Shown here: piece by piece, positions 24,799 to 32,513 of the stretch
How the letters are laid out: every line of letters begins with the position of its first letter
Position numbering within the stretch: position 1 is the stretch's first letter
Source of the DNA: Desulfobulbaceae bacterium
Lineage (GTDB): Bacteria > Desulfobacterota > Desulfobulbia > Desulfobulbales > SURF-16
Length of the DNA stretch: 32,513 nucleotides
Reading direction: 5' to 3'
NCBI GenBank assembly: GCA_020444175.1
Contig: JAHLLM010000054.1
Coordinates: 1 to 32,513, forward strand
Translations under genes and position numbers: made by a program
The notes under the pieces: generated by a model
The model's input: only the letters and a program-made list of their open reading frames with translations
What the model was told of the DNA's origin: nothing
The model's database searches: none

Positions 24799-27435
24799 CT
24801 ACTCTGCAAGAATTTCTTTCATGGTTTTTGTCAGATTTTCCATTGTGTAGGGCTTTTGCAGAAAACCGTTAACGCCGAGCTGCATGACGTCGTCAACCCT
24901 TTCGTCATGCCGGAAGCCGGATGAAAGAAGCACTTTCGCATCCGGGTTGATTTTTTTTATTTCTAAATATGTCTCTTTGCCTGACATGATGGGCATTACC
25001 AGGTCAAGAAGGATTGCGGAAAGAGAGCTTTGTTTTTCACGATATATGTCGACACCTTCCTGTCCGTTTCGTGCCGCCAGGACGTCATAACCCGCTGATT
25101 TCAGAATGGCGCAAGCTGTTTCGAGCATGATGTCGTCGTCATCAACGACAAGAATGCATCCCTGGCCGGGATATATCAAGGGATCTTTCAGCAAGTCTTG
25201 TTCCCTGATCTGACGTTCTAGAAAGGGGAGATAAATATTGAAGGTGGAGCCCATATTCTTTTTTGAAGAGACGTCAATAAAGCCATTCAGTTGCTTGATA
25301 ATACTGTAGGCCATGGACAGGCCGAGCCCTGTTCCTTTGCCTTTTTCTTTTGTCGTAAAAAAAGGATCAAAGATTTTAGCAAGAACTGTACTGTCCATGC
25401 CAACACCAGTATCGGAGATAGAAACTACCCAGTAAAGGCCTTCTTTGGCGTCTGGATGTGATTGGCAGAAAATTCTATCAGACGTCATTTTTTTTAGACT
25501 GACCGTAAGATCTCCTCCCCAAGTGGTTTCACCTCGCATAATCGTCATGGAGTGTGCGGCATTGATGCAGATATTAAGGATAACCTGTTCGATTTGGGAA
25601 GGATCAGCAAGGCAATAAGCAGGTGCCGGCAACATCTGTATATTTATTTTGACAGACCTGTCAAAGGTGTTTTCACTGATTTTGCGGACATGCTTGATTG
25701 AGAGATTGAGATCAACGGGCACAAGTTCAATTTTCTGTTTGCGTGACAGGGTAAGTAACTGACGAACGAGGTCGGCGGCGCGGTATCCCCCAGTTGACAT
25801 GCTTTTGACATATTCCCGCAACTCCTCTTCGGAAATAAGTTCATGTTGATCAAGCCGGAACTGAATAAGGGACAGGTTGCCCAAAATGCCTCCCAATACA
25901 TTGTTGAAATCATGGGCTAGCCCGCCAGCAAGAGTGCCAAGGGATTCCATTTTTTGGGCCTGCTGAAGCTGTTTTTCCTTTGTTTCAAGTTCAGTTATAT
26001 CGTCAAGGCGAATGGCAATACCTGAGGTTCCGTTTGTGACCAGTGGGAAAATCGTCATATTGAACAGCCGTTCTTTGTCGCTGCCCATATGCTCCCGTTG
26101 AAGCTTGATCGTTTCAGGATAGAGGCTGATACGATCAACATGATCAATGTATTTGCGGAAAAAAGGTGCAATATTCCATATTTTCTCTCCAATTGCTTTT
26201 GTGGAAGGGATACCGGTAATGTGACTGGCGGCGCTGTTCCATTGAGTCACAATCAAATCTTTATCTATGGTAATCAGCATGGAAGGCATGGATTCGATGA
26301 TACTGTGGAGGTAGTTTCGCATCTGGGCAATTTCCTCAGATGCTTTTTTCTGTTGGGTAATATCTCGAATCAAACCTTCGTATCTTATGATTTGTCCTTC
26401 ACTGTTTCTTTCTGCATGGCAGGAGAGAGATGCCGTGATTGAACTGCCATCTTTTTTTAAAAGATTCAGTTCATATCCCTTGACAAAGTTTTGCTGGGTG
26501 ATTTGCTGCTTAAAAGCAGCAATGGCATCATGGTCAGCTAAAATGTCTGTGAAAAAATTACGAGGAAGCAAATTGTCAGAAGAGTCATAGCCCAGGATAG
26601 CAAGCATTGCCGGGTTAACGGCCTCGAAAATTCCGCTGCTGTCACATGCAAAAATGCCCTCCATGGCCCGTTCAAAAAGATGACGGAATTTTTTTTCCGA
26701 TGCTATCAGGTCATTCTCCCGTGCCTCGATGGCATGTACCATGACTTCAAGGGCTGACGAGAACCTTTGAAGTTCCCAGATGCGCTTGGATGAGGGCAGG
26801 GTAACGTTGAAGTCTCCCTGGCTGATACTTTCCGTGGCCTGCATGAACCTTGAAACTGGTTTTGTCAGCATGCGCGAAGCGCCAATCCCAACCAGGACGG
26901 CAATCATCCAGAAGAAAATGCCGGACAGGATGCCTTTGTTCTGGATATCGTGAATATGCGCCAGGATTTCATGCATGGACAAAAATATTCTGGCGTGCCC
27001 CATAAGTGAGTCACCTATGTAGATCGGGACCGTAACAGTAAGCTTATGAACTTGGCGATCGATATGTACTGAGATGTGATCTTCATTCTTCAAAGATTCT
27101 CCTGAAGGGGTATGTGGCATTATCGTGCCGAGCATGTTCAGGTCGGTGGCTGCGAGCATTGTCCAGTCGCTGTCGCTTATTTCAATAGTGTCTATGTTGG
27201 AAAGGGTCGCGAATTTCAGAATAGTATTCTGCAAAAGTGCGTAATCCTCGTTGATAATGTGATCTGCAACGGCATAAGCGGTATCAAAGGCAATGGTTTC
27301 TCCATATTCAGAAAGTTTGCTGAATGCATGTTCTTTTGCTCGCACTGTGTAAAGAGAGACTATGACGGACGTCAGCAGCAGGGTAATCAGGGAAACAGAA
27401 AGGATAAGATGAGTGCGGATTTTAAAAGCAATCAT
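24799..27435 (-). CDS. Hybrid sensor histidine kinase, HAMP-PAS-PAS-HisKA-HATPase-REC
   Basis: An 878-residue membrane kinase. Transmembrane segments near 9-31 and 168-187 enclose a periplasmic sensor of about 135 residues. HAMP follows (188-240), then PAS1 (245-362), PAS2 (373-482), a coiled coil, HisKA with H508 (GGLAHDFNN), ATPase motifs NICINAAHSM, DTGVGM and GTGLGLS (701-707), and a receiver domain (759-878) with D811 (LLDLVMP) and K861. It starts 6 bases after the PhnD-like binding-protein stop, with a weak ribosome binding site, so translation is probably coupled and the binding protein likely presents a ligand to it. No phosphotransfer protein or DNA-binding regulator adjoins, so the output is unknown. 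Confidence 0.94.
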   Translation of the reverse strand: MIAFKIRTHLILSVSLITLLLTSVIVSLYTVRAKEHAFSKLSEYGETIAFDTAYAVADHIINEDYALLQNTILKFATLSNIDTIEISDSDWTMLAATDLNMLGTIMPHTPSGESLKNEDHISVHIDRQVHKLTVTVPIYIGDSLMGHARIFLSMHEILAHIHDIQNKGILSGIFFWMIAVLVGIGASRMLTKPVSRFMQATESISQGDFNVTLPSSKRIWELQRFSSALEVMVHAIEARENDLIASEKKFRHLFERAMEGIFACDSSGIFEAVNPAMLAILGYDSSDNLLPRNFFTDILADHDAIAAFKQQITQQNFVKGYELNLLKKDGSSITASLSCHAERNSEGQIIRYEGLIRDITQQKKASEEIAQMRNYLHSIIESMPSMLITIDKDLIVTQWNSAASHITGIPSTKAIGEKIWNIAPFFRKYIDHVDRISLYPETIKLQREHMGSDKERLFNMTIFPLVTNGTSGIAIRLDDITELETKEKQLQQAQKMESLGTLAGGLAHDFNNVLGGILGNLSLIQFRLDQHELISEEELREYVKSMSTGGYRAADLVRQLLTLSRKQKIELVPVDLNLSIKHVRKISENTFDRSVKINIQMLPAPAYCLADPSQIEQVILNICINAAHSMTIMRGETTWGGDLTVSLKKMTSDRIFCQSHPDAKEGLYWVVSISDTGVGMDSTVLAKIFDPFFTTKEKGKGTGLGLSMAYSIIKQLNGFIDVSSKKNMGSTFNIYLPFLERQIREQDLLKDPLIYPGQGCILVVDDDDIMLETACAILKSAGYDVLAARNGQEGVDIYREKQSSLSAILLDLVMPIMSGKETYLEIKKINPDAKVLLSSGFRHDERVDDVMQLGVNGFLQKPYTMENLTKTMKEILAE

Positions 27436-27441
27436 AAGTTA

Positions 27442-28305
27442 TTAGAGCTCAGAACTACTTTTAAGGATCTTGCCAAAGGTGTCGTAATCCGAGTCTTGTG
27501 CCGGTACTATTTTTTGAAGACCCAGGCTGCGCAGTACTTTCTTATCCTCTTCATTGCCCGGATTGAGGCCAGTTAAGATATCGAGCACAGCCGAGATAAT
27601 TTCAGGGTCAATTCCATCTTTAACAACAAATGGAAATTGTGGAATTTGAGGAGATTTATTGATAATTGTCACTGTGTCCCTGATTGCTTCAAACATTGGT
27701 GAGTTCAAAGAGTCAAGCCTGATGACGCCTGCATCGTATTTCTTATTGAGTACTCCAAAAATGATAGAATCATTTTTTTTCAGAAAGTGGAAGTGCATGT
27801 CTTCTTCTGTGGACAAACCTCGCTCATGCATGGGCAATTTAAGGAACATGAAGCCTGCAAAGGAGTGCCTGCCTATGGCAGCTATCTTTTTTCCTTTGAG
27901 TTGCTCAAGAGAGGTGATGCCACTGTCTTTTCTCGTTATAACACCGCCGTGGAAAAATGGTTCTCCGCGAGCTATTACGTGGTAGCCGGCAGGCTGCATC
28001 ATGAAAAAGCATGTGACACAGGGAAGGGCCAGGTCGTACTCGCCTTTGATCCCTCTTTCAACAAAAGTATCAAAATCCGGAGCTGAGACAACATTCACCT
28101 TTTTTCCTGTTTTTTCCTGGATGCGTTTGGCAATGGGAGAAAAAAGTCTGAAAATGGTTTGTGGAGATTTATATGGAAAAATAGAGAATTTAATTGCATT
28201 TGGATAATCATGCGCATGAGCCAGTGCCTGGTCTATTAAGGATAACGCCGCAAAAAAGAGGACAAAAAGTGTTCCGAAAATAAGACTGCCTTTGCGTAGA
28301 TTCAT
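27442..28305 (-). CDS. PhnD-like periplasmic binding protein (orphan, kinase-linked)
   Basis: A 287-residue binding protein of the phosphate/phosphite/phosphonate (PhnD, PF12974-type) family. A signal peptide covers residues 1-29 (hydrophobic core 8-27, cleavage near ALA). The fold is recognised from FSIFPYKSPQTIFRLFSPIAKRIQEKTG, GEYDLALPCVTCFF, ITSLEQLKGKKIAAIGRHSFAGFMF, and KKYDAGVIRLDSL. C-C in PCVTCF is unusual and could be redox active. There is no phn/ptx permease or ATPase. Because its stop is 6 bases before the hybrid kinase start, it most likely works as an extracytoplasmic sensor subunit, as known for other PhnD-like and TctC-like proteins paired with kinases. The ligand is unknown. 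Confidence 0.88.
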   Translation of the reverse strand: MNLRKGSLIFGTLFVLFFAALSLIDQALAHAHDYPNAIKFSIFPYKSPQTIFRLFSPIAKRIQEKTGKKVNVVSAPDFDTFVERGIKGEYDLALPCVTCFFMMQPAGYHVIARGEPFFHGGVITRKDSGITSLEQLKGKKIAAIGRHSFAGFMFLKLPMHERGLSTEEDMHFHFLKKNDSIIFGVLNKKYDAGVIRLDSLNSPMFEAIRDTVTIINKSPQIPQFPFVVKDGIDPEIISAVLDILTGLNPGNEEDKKVLRSLGLQKIVPAQDSDYDTFGKILKSSSEL

Positions 28306-28699
28306 AATGCGAGCACCTGTTCAGTTGCCTTGAAGTATTTCTTCAAAGAGTATTGTTTTGGGTGTCCAAAAGTCAAGGAATAAGCCTCTTCTTTCCTTTT
28401 TGTTGATTTTGGAAAAAATCATGTGAAAAGAGTATGTTAGGCGGGGTGAGGCTCAGATTCTGAGGTAAGAAGCTCTTTGCTTGAGATCAAGGAGTTGCGG
28501 TGTACGGATAAAACGCTTAACCGCCGCTGACTCCAAGGTAAATCAATTAATATTGCCTGGAGAATGGGAAGCTTCAGCTTTTGGTTTTTGTGACTTTGTC
28601 ATCTATGGGTCCTGCAGAAGCGCGGAGGGTTATTGTAGTCATAGAGGGCATCTTTATAGAAAACTGCTTGAGGAGAGTCAACTTCAAGAAGAACTCCTG
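28306..28699. promoter_or_regulatory. Intergenic region upstream of the PhnD-like/kinase operon
   Basis: This gap of about 390 bases between two minus-strand units should hold the promoter of the PhnD-like gene. TTGAAG-TATTT-CTTCAA (28330-28346), 25 bases before the start codon, is a perfect dyad of operator size. The plus-strand open frame that crosses from here into the next kinase is antisense and looks spurious. No small gene or RNA was recognised. Confidence 0.35.
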
Positions 28700-30994
28700 T
28701 CAGGGCAATACATTTTTAATGGCGCAAATGAGACTCTGAAGTGTTATCGGTTTTTTGATAAACGCATCAATTCCCTGTTCTTTGATGTTTTTTTCGTTCA
28801 CCATGTCACTGTAACCTGTTGTAATAATTACAGGTATATTGGGGCGGATTTCCTTTATTTTTTGAGCAAGATCAAGTCCAGACATGGCCGGCATGCTCTG
28901 ATCCGTGACGACTACATCATAGGAATCCGGATTTTTTTTGAATTTTTCTAGGGCCTTTATGCTGCTGTTGCAAGCTGTAACATTGCACCCTGCCTGTTCC
29001 AGGTACATTTCTCCGAGCTGGGCAATCATTATTTCATCATCAACAAACAAAACTGTTTTACAGAGTTGCATCAACTTGTGTTGGCCGTTTGTGTCTGCGT
29101 TGGAAACGTGTTGTGGAGGATGCTCGGCAATAGGAAGAAATACTTCAAACCGACTGCCCTGATTAACTTCACTTTGCACACGGAGCCCTCCCTTATGCGA
29201 TTTCACTATCCCTTGAACAGTGGCAAGTCCGAGGCCGGTGCCTTCGTCTAAATTTTTCGTAGTAAAATAAGGGTCGAAAATTCGTAAAAGCGTGGTTTCA
29301 TCCATGCCGGAACCGCTGTCTTGAACCGCAAAAACCGCATATTCTCCAGGTTGAATGGCAAGAGAGTCAGCCAGGGTTTCAGATATTTCTTCCGTGTAAA
29401 CATAAATTTCCATGATCCCGCCTGTTGCTTGCATGGAGTGGGAGGCATTGGTGCAGAGGTTGAAGATAATCTGCTGCACCTGGGTAAAATTTGCCAGCAC
29501 TGGCGGACATGTCGGTTCAAAATTGTATTTGAATGCAATTGTGGACGGAATGGTGCTGCGTAGAAGCTTTAAGGCATCTCGGACAGATTCCTGCAGCAGG
29601 ATACTTTTTCTGCCTTCTTCTCCAAAAGGGAACCTGCTGAATGACAGTATCTGGCTGACAAGATCTCTTGCCCTGTAACAGGCCAGCATGACTTTCTTTA
29701 AATTGTTTGTGGCAGAACTCTCACTGGGCAGTTGAAGCAGCGTTATTTCTGAAAAGCCGAGAATTGCTGTAAGAATATTATTGAAATCATGGGCAATTCC
29801 GCCGGCGAGTCTGCCTACGGCCTCAAGTTTCTGGGCCTGGCAGAGATCTCTTTCCATTTTCTTTCGTTTCGTAATATCTCTGAAAATGCCCTGCACAACT
29901 TCCCGGTCACTCCACTTGGCAATACTGACACCAATTTCAACAGGAATATGGAAATTTTCTCGGTGGCGAACCAAAAGTCCGCTTAACACTCCTTGGCCTT
30001 GAAGGTAATGCGCGCGAAATTTATCATGAAATTCTTTCTGTTGTTCCGGGGGATAAAGAAGTGAGCTCAATTTTTTGCCGATGATTTGTTCGGCAGGAAT
30101 GCCAAGCAATGTTTCTGCGCTTTTATTGGCCTGTAAAATTTCTTCTGTTTCAATATCGGAGACAAATATGGCGTCATTGGCTGTCTCAATAAGTTTGCGA
30201 TAACGTTCTTCTGAAACAGATAATTTTTTATTGCTGAGCTGCAGGGACTTTGTCCGTTCATACACCATCTCCTCAAGATGGTCGTGCTGTTTTTGCATCT
30301 GCTTATCATGTGCTTTGCGGGTATTTGCAGCTTTAAGGCCCTGTTTGACAATATACAAGCAGAGCAGGCTGACCAGCAGAAGAATGACTGTTGAATGGGA
30401 AACAAGTTTTTTTACGAAAACTGCGATTTCCAGCTCAACATCGCGTGTATAGACGCCGGTACCGATAATCCAGTTCCAGGGGGCAAAAGATCTGACAAAC
30501 GACTGTTTATGGACAATGAGGTCCGGGTTGTCTTTCCATTGCCACAAATATTCAACATAGCCGCTTTGACTTGCTTCAACAGTTTTGACAAATTCGATAA
30601 AAAGATGCGTTCCGTTCGGATCGGCAAATTGCGACAGGTCCTGGCCATCTAATTCAGGTCGATAGGGATGCATCACCATTCTGGGGGTCGTGTCGTTGAT
30701 CCAGAAGTAATCTTTCAGGTCTTTACCGTATCGGAGTGATTTTATCTGCTGAATGGCTCTGTGCTGTGCCTCTTGGCGAGTGAAAATACCATTTTTTTCG
30801 AGAAGATGGTGATAGCTTAGAATGTCGAAAGCTATCTGGGTTACTTCACTGATGGTTTCTTTCTTTTTAGCAATGAGATTGTTTTTAAAAGAGGGAAGAG
30901 TCACGAAAAACTGGCTGATCACAAAAAGTAGAACTGCAAACATTGAAGGAAGAAGCACTTTTATAACCTCTTCTTCTTGAAACATTTTGACCAT
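28700..30994 (-). CDS. Hybrid sensor histidine kinase with single-Cache sensor, PAS and receiver
   Basis: A 764-residue membrane kinase. Transmembrane segments near 12-32 and 199-217 enclose an sCache_2-type periplasmic domain, with the diagnostic YFWIND...MVMHPYRPELDGQDLS (96-121), a DPNGTHLF segment, GYVEYLWQW (145-153), and FAPWNWIIGTGVY (170-182). A coiled coil (about 225-262), PAS (263-376), HisKA with H402 (GGIAHDFNN), ATPase motifs NLCTNASHSM, DSGSGM and GTGLGLA, and a receiver domain (about 645-764) with D698 (VTDQSMP) follow. sCache_2 domains generally bind small organic acids. It is upstream of, but separated from, the PhnD-like/kinase operon. No output regulator adjoins. Confidence 0.94.
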   Translation of the reverse strand: MVKMFQEEEVIKVLLPSMFAVLLFVISQFFVTLPSFKNNLIAKKKETISEVTQIAFDILSYHHLLEKNGIFTRQEAQHRAIQQIKSLRYGKDLKDYFWINDTTPRMVMHPYRPELDGQDLSQFADPNGTHLFIEFVKTVEASQSGYVEYLWQWKDNPDLIVHKQSFVRSFAPWNWIIGTGVYTRDVELEIAVFVKKLVSHSTVILLLVSLLCLYIVKQGLKAANTRKAHDKQMQKQHDHLEEMVYERTKSLQLSNKKLSVSEERYRKLIETANDAIFVSDIETEEILQANKSAETLLGIPAEQIIGKKLSSLLYPPEQQKEFHDKFRAHYLQGQGVLSGLLVRHRENFHIPVEIGVSIAKWSDREVVQGIFRDITKRKKMERDLCQAQKLEAVGRLAGGIAHDFNNILTAILGFSEITLLQLPSESSATNNLKKVMLACYRARDLVSQILSFSRFPFGEEGRKSILLQESVRDALKLLRSTIPSTIAFKYNFEPTCPPVLANFTQVQQIIFNLCTNASHSMQATGGIMEIYVYTEEISETLADSLAIQPGEYAVFAVQDSGSGMDETTLLRIFDPYFTTKNLDEGTGLGLATVQGIVKSHKGGLRVQSEVNQGSRFEVFLPIAEHPPQHVSNADTNGQHKLMQLCKTVLFVDDEIMIAQLGEMYLEQAGCNVTACNSSIKALEKFKKNPDSYDVVVTDQSMPAMSGLDLAQKIKEIRPNIPVIITTGYSDMVNEKNIKEQGIDAFIKKPITLQSLICAIKNVLP

Positions 30995-31249
30995 ATTTTT
31001 TTGGATATCCTTTAAAAAGTCTCATTCCGCATAACACCGAGCCTGGCTCTTTTTTCGTTGCCAGAGCAATTCCGGCAACTGGAAATGAACGAAAGCACGG
31101 TATTGCTGTGCGTTAAGTAATTTTAATCACCACTTGGGAAGAACTCGCTTTCTGTCACTCAAACGTAGAGAAAACAGGCCTGGGTGAAAAAAATGAGTAT
31201 GAAAAAACGTAAAGTAACAGAGCGTACAAAAAAATTATAAACAAATAAT

Positions 31250-31429
31250 GTGCGTATATCTACCTATATTTTTGGAGATCTGTTATATGTAATCCGGCAG
31301 GCGTTATGGCGCAAAGGCGAGCTCAGCAAGCATCGGAAAGGTATTTCCCTGAAAGAGCTGCTTGTTTGTGTCATTTTTGGTTTTTTATGGGTTGTATTTT
31401 TTTTATTTCCGCCACATTTTGAAAAATAA
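31250..31429 (+). CDS. Possible small membrane protein
   Basis: A 59-codon frame from a GTG at 31250 to TAA at 31427-31429. It encodes a basic N-terminal half (VIRQALWRKGELSKHRKG) and a strongly hydrophobic C-terminal helix (ELLVCVIFGFLWVVFFLF) ending PPHFEK. The positively charged then hydrophobic layout resembles a single-pass small protein with the N-terminus inside. No ribosome binding site precedes the GTG, and no other start fits, so it may be a remnant. The stop lies immediately before a TTGACA box and the 19-bp inverted repeat. It is not recognised as a known family. Confidence 0.35.
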   Translation: MRISTYIFGDLLYVIRQALWRKGELSKHRKGISLKELLVCVIFGFLWVVFFLFPPHFEK

Positions 31430-31487
31430 TTGACAGGAAATTACTTGAATGACATACATTAGTTTTAAAATGTATGTCATTCAAGTA
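31430..31487 (+). promoter_or_regulatory. Promoter with perfect 19-bp inverted repeat operator
   Basis: TACTTGAATGACATACATT (31442-31460) and AATGTATGTCATTCAAGTA (31469-31487) are perfect inverted repeats around an eight-base spacer. A TTGACA box (31430-31435) lies just upstream, and a CATACA/TACATT -10-like sequence falls inside the left arm at 17-19 base spacing. The repeat therefore covers the promoter of the downstream regulator, whose start is 13 bases beyond it. This layout fits tight autoregulation by a dimer or tetramer of that regulator. Confidence 0.6.
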
Positions 31488-31500
31488 TCTGGAGAAAGAG

Positions 31501-32415
31501 ATGAGCGGGAAGTTGCTTAATACACGTGAAGTTGCGGAATTTCTGAATGTAAATGAAAAAATGGTCTATTCCCTGGTGGCTGATAAAGGGCTGCCAGCCA
31601 CCAAGGTTACAGGAAAGTGGCTTTTTCCAAAGCACCTTGTTGAGCAATGGATCGAAAATAATATCAGCCAGTTGCCCCAGAGGATTGATGGACTCTCTTC
31701 TTATAATGACCTCATTATTCTTGCCGGCAGCAACGACATTCTTCTTGATAAGCTGATTTCTATTTACAACAAGAACTCAGGCCGTCTGGCCGTATTCGGC
31801 AATCTCGGTTCCATGGGAGGGATACATGCCTTGCGGCGGAATCTCTGTCATGTTGCCGCCAGTCATTTGATGCAGGATGATGAAGAGGAATACAATTTCG
31901 ATATTGCGCGTCGTGAGTTGGACACAATGCCTGTTGTCGTCAATTTCTGCCGACGCCAACAGGGGCTGCTCATCAAAAAGGGGAACCCGAAAGGTTTGAC
32001 CGGGGTGGCTGACCTGGAACGAAAAGATATTACTATTGTCAATCGGGCACTTGGCACCGGCACCCGTTTATTACTCGATACAGAGCTGGCAAAAGTCGGC
32101 ATAAATTGCAAACAGATAGATGGGTATGGCAGGGAGGTAAACAAACATCTTGATGTGGGGCTTGAAATTCTTTCGGGGCGGGCAGATGCAGGGCCAGGTA
32201 TTGAGGCTGTGGCTTACCTTCTTGATTTGGATTTCATTCCCCTTCGCTGGGAACGGTTTGATCTGTTGGTGAACAAAGAACGATTTTTTGACAAATCCAT
32301 ACAACAATTTCTGGGACTGCTGCATGATCGTGAATTCACTGCCCTGGTCGATGAGACCGGCGGCTACGACCATAGTCTGTCCGGAAGGATGATTTTCCCT
32401 GAGCAGAAAAGCTGA
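31501..32415 (+). CDS. Excisionase-type HTH regulator with periplasmic-binding-like effector domain
   Basis: A 304-residue cytoplasmic regulator. Residues 4-52 form a MerR/excisionase-like winged HTH (LNTREVAEFLNVNEKMVYSLVADKGLPATKVTGKWLFP, as start and fold). Residues about 70-290 are a PBP-like domain (PF12727 type) with GSNDILLDKL, GNLGSMGGIHALRRN, NRALGTGTRLLLDTEL and ILSGRADAGPGIEAVAYLL. That domain is related to molybdate- and tungstate-type binding proteins and is also found fused to MoeA, so an oxyanion or cofactor effector is plausible but not shown. The ATG at 31501 follows GGAGAAAGAG; the in-frame ATG at 31474 lies inside the inverted repeat and has no ribosome binding site. The regulated genes, other than probably itself, lie outside the window. 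Confidence 0.88.
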   Translation: MSGKLLNTREVAEFLNVNEKMVYSLVADKGLPATKVTGKWLFPKHLVEQWIENNISQLPQRIDGLSSYNDLIILAGSNDILLDKLISIYNKNSGRLAVFGNLGSMGGIHALRRNLCHVAASHLMQDDEEEYNFDIARRELDTMPVVVNFCRRQQGLLIKKGNPKGLTGVADLERKDITIVNRALGTGTRLLLDTELAKVGINCKQIDGYGREVNKHLDVGLEILSGRADAGPGIEAVAYLLDLDFIPLRWERFDLLVNKERFFDKSIQQFLGLLHDREFTALVDETGGYDHSLSGRMIFPEQKS

Positions 32416-32459
32416 TGTGCCTTGTTCTCCAGCTTGAGGGCAACGGTGTAAATTTATTA

Positions 32460-32502
32460 GTAACTATTCAGCTGCACCTCATCTTTGAACGATCAGGCCT
32501 GC
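32460..32502 (-). repeat. Dispersed repeat, copy C (inverted)
   Basis: On the minus strand this sequence aligns without gaps to 10-52 of the window, 34 of 43 positions identical by eye, with identical ends GCAGGCCTG and CTGAATAGTTAC. The next bases do not match, so only the 5' part of the repeat is shared. It lies in the 98-base tail after the HTH/PBP regulator, which shows no gene before the window ends. Confidence 0.5.
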
Positions 32503-32513
32503 TCACATAGACG

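Noticed and set aside
28481-28951. Plus-strand open frame of 156 codons
   Set aside because: Most of it is antisense to the receiver domain of the Cache hybrid kinase, with no recognisable motif and a TTG start.
31039-31056. GAGC-CTG-GCTC followed by a T run, as a terminator
   Set aside because: The stem is only 4-5 bp and no plus-strand gene ends upstream; it lies in the leader of the minus-strand kinase.
1-32513. CRISPR array, tRNA, rRNA, integrase or transposase
   Set aside because: No regularly spaced repeats, no tRNA-like cloverleaf arms and no recombinase motifs were found on reading both strands; a computed scan was not possible.

Overview
The window looks like a chromosomal segment of a sulfate-reducing or sulfur-disproportionating member of the Desulfobacterota, most likely Desulfobulbales. 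The reasons are a Tat-exported NiFe hydrogenase with an all-4Fe4S (NiFeSe-like) small subunit, a YedF/LysR selenium-metabolism pair, very many PAS/Cache sensor kinases and chemoreceptors, and a c-type heme motif in a chemoreceptor. This placement is inferred from gene content only. No rRNA, tRNA, CRISPR array, complete insertion sequence or prophage was seen.

Layout. 1-3186: a dispersed repeat, then an orphan periplasmic binding protein followed by a membrane histidine kinase. 3183-4428: a PilZ protein and a MOSC protein on the minus strand. 4693-8436: trmJ, 5-formyl-THF cyclo-ligase, an HDAC-like amidohydrolase and an HD-GYP response regulator. 8442-12117: housekeeping genes gatC, gatA, hisC and cmk in close succession. 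12215-14320: a small PilZ protein, a MITE-like repeat, and the divergent yedF/LysR pair. 14428-16377: a membrane diguanylate cyclase. 17129-19852: a PstS-like binding protein and a Cache chemoreceptor. 20157-24322 (minus): hydrogenase large subunit, small subunit, and a chemoreceptor with a periplasmic CxxCH motif. 24799-30994 (minus): a PhnD-like binding protein with a hybrid kinase, preceded by a second, Cache-type hybrid kinase. 31250-32415: a possible small membrane protein, a perfect 19-bp inverted repeat, and an excisionase-type HTH/PBP regulator. A second copy of the first repeat, inverted, lies at the end.

How the genes work together. Most of the window is signal input. Three times, a periplasmic binding protein with no transporter permease or ATPase sits directly upstream of a membrane sensor (kinase, chemoreceptor, hybrid kinase). 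c-di-GMP turnover and response are also well represented: one GGDEF protein, one HD-GYP protein and two PilZ proteins.

The most interesting unit is the hydrogenase operon. The large subunit ends exactly at the conserved final histidine, with no maturation peptide. That is a hallmark of H2-sensing hydrogenases, yet the small subunit carries a Tat signal. The next gene, 18 bp downstream, is a chemoreceptor with a periplasmic c-heme motif. I propose that this is a periplasmic H2-sensing module coupled to chemotaxis. This is inference from sequence and context, and the checks are given in the findings.
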